Below are positions 1-6,983 of a DNA stretch of 13,902 bases, piece by piece (position 1 is the first letter of the stretch; each line of letters starts with the position of its first letter). Both the position numbers and the translations under genes were made by a program. Under the pieces are notes generated by a model. It was not told where the DNA came from and ran no database searches. It saw only the letters and a list, made by a program, of their open reading frames with translations. Source of the DNA: UBA4582 sp047630175 (GTDB lineage: Bacteria > Pseudomonadota > Gammaproteobacteria > Pseudomonadales > Azotimanducaceae); the NCBI GenBank assembly GCA_047630175.1, contig JBLHVI010000087.1, positions 1 through 13,902 on the forward strand, read 5' to 3'.

Positions 1-94
1 CAATGCGCATATCGGGAAAAGAAGCGGGGGTTTCAAGCGCTAGGAAATCTTCACGAATGTTGGTCTTTGTTTTTACTAAAATTGAATCTTCCAT
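1..94 (-). CDS. Start of an unidentified leftward gene, cut by the window edge
   Basis: An open frame begins with ATG at 94 on the minus strand and runs off the left edge after 31 codons without a stop. The protein begins MEDSILVKTKTN and continues with a mixed polar and hydrophobic composition; there is no signal peptide or clear family motif in what is visible. The ribosome binding site is weak. It lies 98 nt downstream of the TAXI binding-protein gene on the same strand, with a hairpin in between, so it could be a distal gene of that unit. I do not recognise the family. Thirty-one open codons could be chance, so confidence is moderate to low. Confidence 0.4.
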   Translation of the reverse strand, partial: MEDSILVKTKTNIREDFLALETPASFPDMRI

Positions 95-123
95 TAATGA
101 CGATCCGTTTTACCCATTAGAAT

Positions 124-160
124 TCTGTCCGCATTGTGAACAACACGCAATGCAGACAGA
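124..160 (-). terminator. Strong hairpin after the TAXI binding-protein gene
   Basis: A 13-bp stem (124-136 pairing with 148-160) surrounds an 11-nt loop. The arms are TCTGTCCGCATTG and CAATGCAGACAGA, with one imperfect pair that becomes a G-U wobble in the leftward transcript. No clear U-tract follows, so it may be a weak terminator, an attenuator, or an mRNA-stabilising structure that raises expression of the upstream binding protein over the next gene. Confidence 0.5.
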
Positions 161-192
161 TATATCAATAAACTAAGTTATACAGATCGAAA

Positions 193-1188
193 CTAATTCG
201 CGATCAGATGTGCAGGAACATTCAGACCGATTTCCTTATAGTAACGCAGCGCACCAGGGTGCAATGGCGCAGGTAAACCAGCCATCGCTGTCTCTGGGGA
301 CATTACCTTTGTTGCCGGATGAATAGAATTCAGAAACACCAGATTCTCATAAATAGCTTTGGTTAGCAGGTAAACATGCTCTTCAGATATGCTAGCGTTC
401 ACACCCAAAAAGTTTGGCTGTGCGGCTGTTTGCAGGTCTGCATCCTGGCCTGGATAGGTTCCCGCAGGGATAACATAGCGAGTCCACAATTGGCGTCCAT
501 TGTCCATTGCTTTCAACTCTTCATCGGTGATATTCAACAAAGTTACCTTGTCCCCAGCACTAGCCAATAATTTGGTCACAGCACCCGTGGGAGGACCAGC
601 ACCCATCCCAATTGCTTTGATTTGCCCATTAATCATCGCATCAGCGGTAGGGCCATAGCCTGCGTATAGCAAGTCAAAATCTTTTTCGATATCAAGACCA
701 AGGTTGTTTAACAACGTTTTATTTGCACCGAATGTTCCCGAGTTCTGTTTACCAAAACCTGCACCAACACCCTTCGCATTAACGATATCTGACACTGTGC
801 CCGTTTTGACAAGGTCGTTGACAATAATGAATTGCTCAACGTTTAGCCATAACATTGACACGGAACGTAAATTTTTCTGCGGCTTAACCACCGGTCCACT
901 GCCCTCCGCTGCGTATTTGCCGAACAGCCCCTGCAAAATAGCAAAATCAGCATTACCCGAGGCCAGCGCCTGCAAGTTGGCCCCGGACCCCGCCGAATTA
1001 ACAGCAGTTAACGAGAAATTTTCTTTGGGTAGCAGTTTAATTTTACTAAGCGTTGATATTGCAACTCCTACCGGATGGAAAGTGCCACCAGTTGAGGCGG
1101 TACTTAATACGTAGTCCTGGGCGCTTACCGAAGTTGCCCCCAGTGCCATTCCTGCAGACAACATTATTGAGATTATTAGTTTTTTCAT
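193..1188 (-). CDS. TAXI-family TRAP transporter solute-binding protein
   Basis: Periplasmic substrate-binding subunit of the TAXI (TRAP-associated extracytoplasmic immunogenic) class, 331 aa, a normal length for the family. Residues 1-23 form a signal peptide (MKK start, hydrophobic core, cleavage after SVSA before QDY). The mature protein opens with the TAXI hallmark STASTGGTFHPVGVAI, followed by the typical NSAGSGANLQALASGNADFAI segment, and later has TKAIYENL and HPATKVMSPETA near the C-terminus. The start is supported by an AAGGGA ribosome binding site (1198-1203), 9 nt upstream. TAXI proteins normally work with a fused DctQM membrane protein; none is visible here, although the gene beyond the left edge is unknown. 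The ligand cannot be told; known TAXI ligands include glutamate and other organic acids. The family call is firm. Confidence 0.93.
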   Translation of the reverse strand: MKKLIISIMLSAGMALGATSVSAQDYVLSTASTGGTFHPVGVAISTLSKIKLLPKENFSLTAVNSAGSGANLQALASGNADFAILQGLFGKYAAEGSGPVVKPQKNLRSVSMLWLNVEQFIIVNDLVKTGTVSDIVNAKGVGAGFGKQNSGTFGANKTLLNNLGLDIEKDFDLLYAGYGPTADAMINGQIKAIGMGAGPPTGAVTKLLASAGDKVTLLNITDEELKAMDNGRQLWTRYVIPAGTYPGQDADLQTAAQPNFLGVNASISEEHVYLLTKAIYENLVFLNSIHPATKVMSPETAMAGLPAPLHPGALRYYKEIGLNVPAHLIAN

Positions 1189-1209
1189 ATTATTGAATCC
1201 CTTGTAGAC

Positions 1210-1226
1210 GTTAACGAATAGTTAAC
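1210..1226. promoter_or_regulatory. Paired GTTAAC motifs, possible operator before the TAXI gene
   Basis: GTTAACG occurs twice with an 11-bp pitch (from 1210 and from 1221), and each GTTAAC is itself a palindrome, so GTTAAC-N5-GTTAAC is dyad-symmetric. It lies in the 5' leader, downstream of the putative promoter and just upstream of the ribosome binding site. One-helical-turn spacing suits a dimeric regulator on one DNA face, but binding is inferred only. Confidence 0.35.
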
Positions 1227-1249
1227 GGTGTTCATTATTATTGTAAGAT

Positions 1250-1279
1250 ACTTTATTCAATAGTGACCTGTCATGTCAA
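1250..1279 (-). promoter_or_regulatory. Putative sigma70 promoter of the TAXI gene
   Basis: On the minus strand a perfect TTGACA (-35, at 1274-1279) is followed after 18 bp by TAAAGT (-10, at 1250-1255), a 4/6 match to the consensus. Transcription would start near 1243, giving a leader of about 55 nt that contains the paired GTTAAC motifs and the AAGGGA ribosome binding site. Confidence 0.4.
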
Positions 1280-1507
1280 GTAAATGCTTTCTTCAATATG
1301 AGGTGAGCCTGAACGAGGTCTGTGATTCTAATATAAAATGAGCCAGAAATAATCAACGAAGTCGTTCATGATCGAGGAATTAAAAAATAATAAAGTTATA
1401 ATAATCAACAGTATAAAAGATATTAAGCAGTGCTAACGTTGTTGTTTTCAATGTCGTGACGACCCAACAAAAACGTTATCAGTGGGTCCATAAAACTTTA
1501 AAAAGCA

Positions 1508-1955
1508 CCGGTATCGAACCAAGTGTGGAGCGGGGAAATCCGATATTACCCTTCAGAAGTGCGCGGTCGGCATTGGTATCTGTACCTGATCATGGGCATT
1601 TATAGCCGCAAAATCGTGGTTTGGTAAATCCACGGAGCAGAGTCCGGCGAGCTTGCGAAAAACTCATTGACCGAGCTCTCTTGCACGAGAAGTGTTGTCA
1701 AAATCCATCGGTGATGCACTCAGATAATGGCGCGCCGATGACGCCCTACACACTGAAAACGCAACGGCACTAGGGTGTCGATGCAGTGCTGTTAGCCAAA
1801 CATGAAGCGGTTTATGAACAAGCAAAGAGTCTGAACTCTAGGCGTTGCTCTGGAGAAACTGGAAAGTCACCGGAGCCGTGTCGCTTAACCCTGGGAAATT
1901 GCAGAAAATTGAGCGCATTAAACAGGTGCTTAAACGCTGTTATTGGCACAACTGA
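1508..1955 (+). mobile_element. IS3-family transposase orfB relic, frameshifted and internally deleted
   Basis: Pieces of an IS3-family DDE transposase (orfB) can be read across shifting frames. From 1520: QVWSGEIRYYPSEVRGRHWY, then LYLIMGIYSRKIVVW and a stop, then ESGELAKN. After a frameshift come ALLHEKCCQNP and HSDNGAPMTPYTLK, then another stop. From about 1786 the sequence jumps to the family's C-terminal region, LLAKHEAVYEQAK...RCSGETGK, then shifts again to VSLNPGKLQKIER and ends at TGA 1953-1955. The first catalytic Asp (family DITY) is now Glu, the second survives in HSDNG, and the third acidic residue falls in an internal deletion of about 70-80 codons. No orfA and no clear terminal inverted repeats are visible. 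It is dead. The family call is firm; the ends are approximate. Confidence 0.85.
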
Positions 1956-1967
1956 GTTGCAAATTAC

Positions 1968-2205
1968 CGTAACGCCGCCAACCTGAAAAATGCTCGGCCC
2001 GATGCCGAGGTGTTCATCATCGCCAACGGCGCCGCCGGAGCAAACGCCTTGACTAACCCTGACGCGACCAACTAGCTACTGGAACTATGCAGCAATTCGC
2101 TCATCGCTCAGGGCTTGATAATACCCGAGAGCTCGTCGAGGTCGAGAAAGCGATGGTTACGCTGGCCGAGAGACAGTTCCGAGTCTGAATTATATCCGCG
2201 CTTGA
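1968..2205 (+). pseudogene. Broken DsrE/DsrF-like protein gene
   Basis: Directly after the IS3 relic, one frame reads RNAANLKNARPDAEVFIIAN, then GAAGANALTNPDATN, a stop, and LLELCSNSLIAQGL. A frameshift leads to ELVEVEKAMVTLAERQF, and a second shift gives YIRA and TGA at 2203-2205. The order matches small DsrE-like proteins (about 110-120 aa): a central V.ANG.....L strand, a C.NSL..QG helix, then V....VTLAERQ..GY.YI at the end. The normal N-terminus is missing at the IS junction. Intact relatives include sulfur-trafficking proteins and uncharacterised periplasmic or cytoplasmic members. With at least one internal stop and two frameshifts it is a pseudogene. It converges on the permease gene that ends at 2249. 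The family assignment rests on remembered motifs. Confidence 0.65.
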
Positions 2206-2248
2206 GGTGGTTGAACGTTGTCGCAGCATGAAGCGTGACGCGCTCGGG

Positions 2249-3655
2249 TCAAAGGATATAGAAAAGTGATAACGCCCACAGGGTTAGCGCAGCGCCGGCA
2301 GCGAGAATATACACCCCGTTCCAGCCCAACCCGGCCCTTAGGGGTGACACTCCGCCCAAGGACGCAGCCAGCATGACGGAAGCGGTGAATGGTGAGGTCG
2401 CCCCGCTCAGCGCCCATCCGCCTGTGATCGCCACGACCATCGCCGTAGGTGGAATTCCCATAACCTCGGGCGAGGGTAGAATAGGCACCAGCAGCGAAAC
2501 CGCGAGGATTGGGTTCATGCCCAGCTGCCCAGTAACAGGGATAATCCAAACCATCGCAGCGACGATGATCCAGGGCGGGATCGTTGTTAGATCAAGCCCT
2601 TGTGCCTGCACCAGCGGCACCAATAGGAATGCCCCCAAACTGCCGATAAAGCCCGCCATGGACAGCAAGACGATTTCACCGCGATAACTGGGTAGCTCGC
2701 GCGTGACGAACAGCACAGCGCGCTGCCGGACATTGACACTGCGAGTCAAACCCACCGGGGGTTGTTGCATTGCGATCCACAGAATGGCGATGAGTGGAAC
2801 GAGCGACATGACTGCGCCGATCACCTCGACTCCCGCGACGCTATGCAACAACGCGACGCCGACCAACACAAGACCCAGTAGCACCAGCAATGGACGCAAC
2901 TGAGTCACCCATCGCTCTGTTTCCAACGGACGTGTATTCGGTTTCACTTGCGGCTTGTAAAGTGCGTCCAGACCCCATCCGATTATCAGCATCATTAGCG
3001 CGCTGACCAGCCCCGGCAGAGCAACAGCACTCCAGCTTGCACCCGGCACGACGGACACGCTGATGATCATCGAAAACCCTAGGGGCGACCAACACAGGGT
3101 GGACGCAAAGCCCCGCTGGATCGCAATCATCATGCGACGGGTGCGTTGCTTGCGAATTTCAGGGTCTGGCTCGTGCGCCACACTTTCGGTCGCCAAGCTC
3201 CCCAGCAACGATATTGAGCCATAAAGCAGAATTAACCCAAACAAATGCCCACCGACGGTCAGTGCGGTGTAGCGCAACCCCGAACGCTGCCGTGCAAGAA
3301 AACGCCCACATTCGACGATTGCCGGCGCGCTTATGGCAGCATTGCGGATCGCCGTCAGGGCGGTGAACAAAGCCATCACCATCGCACCGCGCTGCGCCGC
3401 TAATGCGGTCGCTGCCATCCACCCCGAATTCGTCAGCGCGGCCCAAAGAACCAATGCGATCGCGATCAGCACGAACACGACCCGAGAGGCGCGGACGCCA
3501 AAACTGAAGATAGCCACTGCGATCATAGCCAGCACTGAAGCCACCAATGCGAATACGGAATTGCCAGTATATTCGAATAAGACCATCAGAAGGACGACAC
3601 CAGCTGGCAGAAAGCCGGCCAGGGAAGAATAGCGCGATAATTTTAATATTGTCAT
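2249..3655 (-). CDS. Polytopic membrane protein, probable ion-transporter-superfamily permease
   Basis: A 468-aa, very hydrophobic protein with roughly 11-12 candidate membrane segments and a hydrophilic positively charged loop (about residues 160-180, EPDPEIRKQRTRR). It appears to have two related halves. Each has a helix-breaking hairpin-like stretch: CWSPLGFSMIISVSVVPGASW in the first half and ALSGATSPFTASVMLAASLG, then VSPLRAGLGWNG, in the second. This is the layout of ion-transporter-superfamily carriers (TRAP DctM, DASS, ArsB and NhaC-like), but I cannot place it in a named family and the substrate is unknown. ATG 3655 is preceded immediately by an in-frame TGA, so the frame cannot extend further; GGAGGT lies 14 nt upstream, an unusually long spacing. 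Base composition is visibly richer in G+C (about 60-65% in lines I counted) than its neighbours. It could serve the TAXI binding protein or the catabolic operon, but the context does not decide. Confidence 0.7.
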   Translation of the reverse strand: MTILKLSRYSSLAGFLPAGVVLLMVLFEYTGNSVFALVASVLAMIAVAIFSFGVRASRVVFVLIAIALVLWAALTNSGWMAATALAAQRGAMVMALFTALTAIRNAAISAPAIVECGRFLARQRSGLRYTALTVGGHLFGLILLYGSISLLGSLATESVAHEPDPEIRKQRTRRMMIAIQRGFASTLCWSPLGFSMIISVSVVPGASWSAVALPGLVSALMMLIIGWGLDALYKPQVKPNTRPLETERWVTQLRPLLVLLGLVLVGVALLHSVAGVEVIGAVMSLVPLIAILWIAMQQPPVGLTRSVNVRQRAVLFVTRELPSYRGEIVLLSMAGFIGSLGAFLLVPLVQAQGLDLTTIPPWIIVAAMVWIIPVTGQLGMNPILAVSLLVPILPSPEVMGIPPTAMVVAITGGWALSGATSPFTASVMLAASLGGVSPLRAGLGWNGVYILAAGAALTLWALSLFYIL

Positions 3656-3787
3656 TCAGGCCGTTTTTTACCTCCGGCAGTTAGGAAAATGTGCATTTAT
3701 TCTGACACCGGGGGAAAACGCGATGAGTTGGTCAAGTGATCGTATAAACCAGTAAGGTAATCAGAACTTGCAGAATACGCAACTAAC

Positions 3788-4975
3788 TCATGATGAGACG
3801 ACAAGAGGCCCTCCGTCTTTCAAACACATTCGCTCAATATCCATGTCCTCTACCCGGTTTATTCCCAGCAACGCCATATTTCGCTCAACCTCCGCTGAGA
3901 GCAATTTCACGGCGTGACTGATGCCCTCCTCGCCGGCGTAGGCCGCTGCGTAATTGAAGGGGCGGCCGACAAACACAAATTTGGCTCCCAGACCCAGCGC
4001 CTTAAGTACATCACTGCCCCGTCGGAACCCGCTGTCGATCATCACCGGCAAGCTCACAGCGTTCACGATTGGCCTCAGCACCTTCATCGGTGCAATGGCA
4101 CCGTCGAGCTGACGCCCGCCATGATTAGAAACAATAATACCATCGGCACCTGCGGCCTCTGCTTTGATGGCGTCTTTTGGGTGCAGTATGCCCTTGACGA
4201 TCAGTGTCCCGCTCCAGAGCCTGCGTACCAGAGCTAAAGACTCCCAGTTCAAGTGGCTTCTACCAGAAAAATCCCGATTAACGTTTCTTGAAATTATCGA
4301 GGTGCCCCGTGTTGCGTAATTGTTTTCGAAATGCGGTACACCGAAATTGATCAAGGTTTTGATGAAGGTACCAAACAGCCATCGTGGTCGCAGCAAGCCA
4401 TCCATCAATAACCGCAGGCTGGGTCGCAATGGAGATGAGAAACCGCTTTGAACATTGTTTTCACTATTGGGTGGAACCGGGTAATCAACCGTAATAACCA
4501 AATTTTTGAAACTCGCCTTCTCCACGCGGGCGAGCAGCTCTTCGATTCCTTCCTGATCACTGGGTAAATACGCCTGGAACCAATCTGTGCCACCTGGCCC
4601 GCTGAGATTCTCCATGGGAATCAGTGAGCTGCCACTCATAATCATCGGAATATTGGCTTTAGACGCCCCCTTAGCCAAAACTTCATCGCCACGAAAGGCC
4701 GACAAGGCACAGATCCCCATAGGCGCAATGCCAAAGGGCGCATCGTAGCGCTTGCCGAAAAGTTCTGTATGCAATGAAACCTTTGAGACATCAATCAGCA
4801 CCCTAGGCACGAAACAATAATCATCAAAAGTTTGCCGGTTGGCTTGCAGCGTCTTGCCATCCTCTGCGGCATTGGAGACATAACCGAAAATAGGGCGAGG
4901 AAGATGCTTCTTCGCGGCATTTTCGAAATCATGCAAATTCAGAATTGAGGCCAACCGCCTGCGCTGATCTTTCAT
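3788..4975 (-). CDS. FMN-dependent alpha-hydroxyacid dehydrogenase (LldD/glycolate oxidase family)
   Basis: A 395-aa flavoenzyme expected to oxidise an L-2-hydroxyacid (lactate, glycolate or a longer acid) to its 2-keto acid. All family catalytic residues can be aligned: Tyr32 (in GYVSNAAEDG), Tyr136 (WFQAY), Asp164 (TVDYP), Lys261 (IVKGILHP), and His285 with Arg288 in SNHGGRQLDG. FMN-phosphate contacts are visible in DSGFRRGSDVLKALGLGA and FVGRPF. APMGICALSAFRGDE near residues 84-98 is the typical early FMN segment. The variable loop at about 175-240 is long, as in membrane-associated or monooxygenase members, and it controls electron acceptor and localisation, so quinone-linked dehydrogenase and oxidase are both possible. 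Start: AAGGA 7 nt upstream of ATG. It is the last gene of the leftward operon, 19 nt after the D-2-hydroxyacid dehydrogenase gene. Confidence 0.93.
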   Translation of the reverse strand: MKDQRRRLASILNLHDFENAAKKHLPRPIFGYVSNAAEDGKTLQANRQTFDDYCFVPRVLIDVSKVSLHTELFGKRYDAPFGIAPMGICALSAFRGDEVLAKGASKANIPMIMSGSSLIPMENLSGPGGTDWFQAYLPSDQEGIEELLARVEKASFKNLVITVDYPVPPNSENNVQSGFSSPLRPSLRLLMDGLLRPRWLFGTFIKTLINFGVPHFENNYATRGTSIISRNVNRDFSGRSHLNWESLALVRRLWSGTLIVKGILHPKDAIKAEAAGADGIIVSNHGGRQLDGAIAPMKVLRPIVNAVSLPVMIDSGFRRGSDVLKALGLGAKFVFVGRPFNYAAAYAGEEGISHAVKLLSAEVERNMALLGINRVEDMDIERMCLKDGGPLVVSS

Positions 4976-4994
4976 CCATCGATCCTTGTAGTGT

Positions 4995-6005
4995 TTATGG
5001 AATGTAAAAGTCTGGCTTGGTTAAATATTTAGCGGCTAGATCCTGCTCGTTAACCGCATTTTTTGGTGCTTCTTTCTTTAGCGTCAAGATCAGGTTGTCA
5101 ACAGCCAACTGTGCCATAGCCGCACGGGTTTCGTTTGTCGCGGAACCAATATGAGGCAGAGCCACAACGTTCGACATGCTCAGCAGTGGCGACTTTGCCG
5201 ATAAAGGCTCTTCCTCAAAAACATCGAGACCAGCGCCGCCAAGTCGACCTTCAACCAGGGCCGCAATCAGAGCTTTTTCATCAACCACTTTACCCCGGGC
5301 AATGTTAATCAAGATCGCCGACGGCTTCATCTTCCGAAATTCTTCTGCGCCGATCAGGTGATACGTTTCGGGCGTTAATGGCACAGTAATACAAACGAAA
5401 TCTGACTGAGCCAACAGTTCGTCCATATCGCAACGCTGGGCACCGAGCTCTTTTTCAAGGGTTAGTTTAGGCGATGAATTGGAATAAAGCACGCGCATTC
5501 CAAAACCAAGTGCACCACGTCTGGCAACGGCGGCACCTATGCGCCCCATACCAATAATGCCCAAGACTTTACCGTGCACATCACGACCATACAGCGGTTT
5601 GTCGATATGCCCCACCCAATTGCCCAGTTTGACGAGCTCGGCCAACTCCACCACACGACGAGCGGTAGACATGATCAGCGCAAATCCGGTGTCGGCAGTT
5701 GTTTCCGTAAGCACGTCGGGAGTATTGCACAGCAGTATTCCGCGTCGCGTAAGCTCATCCAGAGGAAGATTGTCATAGCCTACGGAAATGGTTGAAATCA
5801 CCTTCAGGTGGGGCGACTCGTCCAGAAGTTCATCGGTGATGACGAGCTTCGCACCAATCAGGCCATCGGCACGACGCATTGCCTGACTATAAGCTTCCTG
5901 ATTATCAGAGCTCAAAGTGTCAAAATAATCCACATGGAACAACTGACGTAATTGCACCAAATGTTCTTCCTCCAGACGACGCACAACAACAACGCGTTTA
6001 CGCAT
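4995..6005 (-). CDS. D-isomer-specific 2-hydroxyacid dehydrogenase, NAD(P)-dependent
   Basis: A 336-aa cytoplasmic oxidoreductase of the glyoxylate/hydroxypyruvate/2-ketogluconate reductase group. The substrate-binding domain carries ISVGYDNLPL at residues 74-82. The nucleotide fold has GMGRIG at 152-157. The catalytic triad is Arg237 (INIARGKVVD), Glu266 (GLDVFEEEP) and His285 (LPHIGSATNETR). It probably reduces a 2-keto acid or glyoxylate/hydroxypyruvate to the D-2-hydroxy acid, or the reverse. The ATG lies inside the end of the aldolase gene (8-nt overlap), with AAGGGA about 9 nt upstream, so translational coupling is likely. Relatives near sugar-acid genes often recycle cleavage products or reduce 2-ketoaldonates. 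The exact substrate and cofactor (NADH or NADPH) cannot be read with confidence. Confidence 0.93.
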   Translation of the reverse strand: MRKRVVVVRRLEEEHLVQLRQLFHVDYFDTLSSDNQEAYSQAMRRADGLIGAKLVITDELLDESPHLKVISTISVGYDNLPLDELTRRGILLCNTPDVLTETTADTGFALIMSTARRVVELAELVKLGNWVGHIDKPLYGRDVHGKVLGIIGMGRIGAAVARRGALGFGMRVLYSNSSPKLTLEKELGAQRCDMDELLAQSDFVCITVPLTPETYHLIGAEEFRKMKPSAILINIARGKVVDEKALIAALVEGRLGGAGLDVFEEEPLSAKSPLLSMSNVVALPHIGSATNETRAAMAQLAVDNLILTLKKEAPKNAVNEQDLAAKYLTKPDFYIP

Positions 6006-6936
6006 CTGTTAGCGTCCCTTTGGAATTCAGCCCCGACATCTTAAAGTTTTCCGCATCCAATAAAGCAAAAAGCTCTCTACGCTGTTCATCACTCAACTCG
6101 ACCAAAGGTGGTCGAGTGCGCAGCCAGCCTCCTTCGCCGCTATAATGACCGGTGGTTGCCTTCAAGGCCGGAATCATTGGGAAGCGCTCAAACAGACTGC
6201 GAATTTGATCTAACCTAGCTTGCTGTTCATCCGCATCCGACTGCTTCCAGGTTTGCTCAAGCCGAACTATCGACTCTGGATTGACGTTAGCTGTGGCACT
6301 AATGCAGCCAGAACCGTTCGCTCTGAGGGTCGCGAGTAGAAAACGCTCACTACCTGCATATACCTGAAAGCCCTGTCCCGAAAACTGATCGATCAACGCT
6401 TGGGTATTCGACCAGTCACCGGAACTGTCTTTAATACCAACTACCGTGTCAGGATAGGTTTTGATCAGGCGCTCAACCAGCGGCAGACTAATAGAAACCT
6501 GAGCAACATGTGGGATGTGGTAGAGATAGACACGCAGTCGGGCATCGCCAACACGGTCAATCACCTCTGAGTAATAGCGGAACAGACCCTCATCCGAGAC
6601 GTCCTTGTAGAAGAACGGTGGCAACATCAACACACCCTTGCAGCCTTGCTCCACGGCACAGCGGGACAAGGTCACCGTATCACCAATTGAGCAGCTGCCA
6701 GTGCCCGGCATAAGACGATCGCCAGGAATGCCAGCGGCCACCAGCGACTCAAGCATCAACACCTTCTCTGCTACGGTCAGCGAATTGGCCTCAGAGTTGG
6801 TACCAAACACCGCCAAACCGACACCTTGAGCTAATAACCAGCGACAATGACTCACCAGACACTTGATATCTGGGCTGAGATCGCTACCGAATGGGGTGAT
6901 CACGGGCGACCATACATTTCCTTGGAACTTGGACAT
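5998..6936 (-). CDS. DapA/NanA-family class I aldolase or dehydratase
   Basis: A 312-aa TIM-barrel enzyme of the dihydrodipicolinate synthase/N-acetylneuraminate lyase family. Counted from ATG 6936, the Schiff-base lysine is Lys169 in VVGIKDSSGDW, the catalytic tyrosine is Tyr139 in LYHIP (usual form YN.P), and the pyruvate-carboxylate loop is GTNSEANSLT from residue 45 (usual form GTTGE). In this operon the natural role is cleavage of a 2-keto-3-deoxy sugar acid to pyruvate and an aldehyde, or decarboxylation/dehydration of the same kind of intermediate; biosynthetic DapA is unlikely. An upstream in-frame GTG at 6942 would overlap the AAGAGGTG ribosome binding site (6940-6947), so I prefer ATG 6936. 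It follows the enolase-superfamily gene and overlaps the next gene by 8 nt. Confidence 0.92.
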   Translation of the reverse strand: MSKFQGNVWSPVITPFGSDLSPDIKCLVSHCRWLLAQGVGLAVFGTNSEANSLTVAEKVLMLESLVAAGIPGDRLMPGTGSCSIGDTVTLSRCAVEQGCKGVLMLPPFFYKDVSDEGLFRYYSEVIDRVGDARLRVYLYHIPHVAQVSISLPLVERLIKTYPDTVVGIKDSSGDWSNTQALIDQFSGQGFQVYAGSERFLLATLRANGSGCISATANVNPESIVRLEQTWKQSDADEQQARLDQIRSLFERFPMIPALKATTGHYSGEGGWLRTRPPLVELSDEQRRELFALLDAENFKMSGLNSKGTLTDA

Positions 6937-6983
6937 ACTCACCTCTTATGAAAATTAAAACAGAACCTGTAGCAATTGATTCA

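Noticed and set aside
1300..1500. AT-rich gap before the IS3 relic as a small gene or RNA
   Set aside because: No frame with a start and ribosome binding site and no strong hairpin were found; only a short AACGA/TCGTT dyad near 1355-1366.
1786..1986. 66-aa plus-strand open frame
   Set aside because: It is a piece of the IS3 transposase C-terminus read through frameshifts, not a small gene.
2190..3632. Several open frames on both strands overlapping the 468-aa permease gene
   Set aside because: G+C-rich DNA has few stops; these frames give Arg/Ala/Ser-rich or low-complexity products without family motifs.
3656..3787. Gap between the permease and FMN dehydrogenase genes as a terminator site
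   Set aside because: No stem followed by a U-tract is visible; only the permease ribosome binding site was recognised.
6937..6942. GTG start at 6942 for the aldolase
   Set aside because: It would overlap its own ribosome binding site; ATG 6936 fits better.
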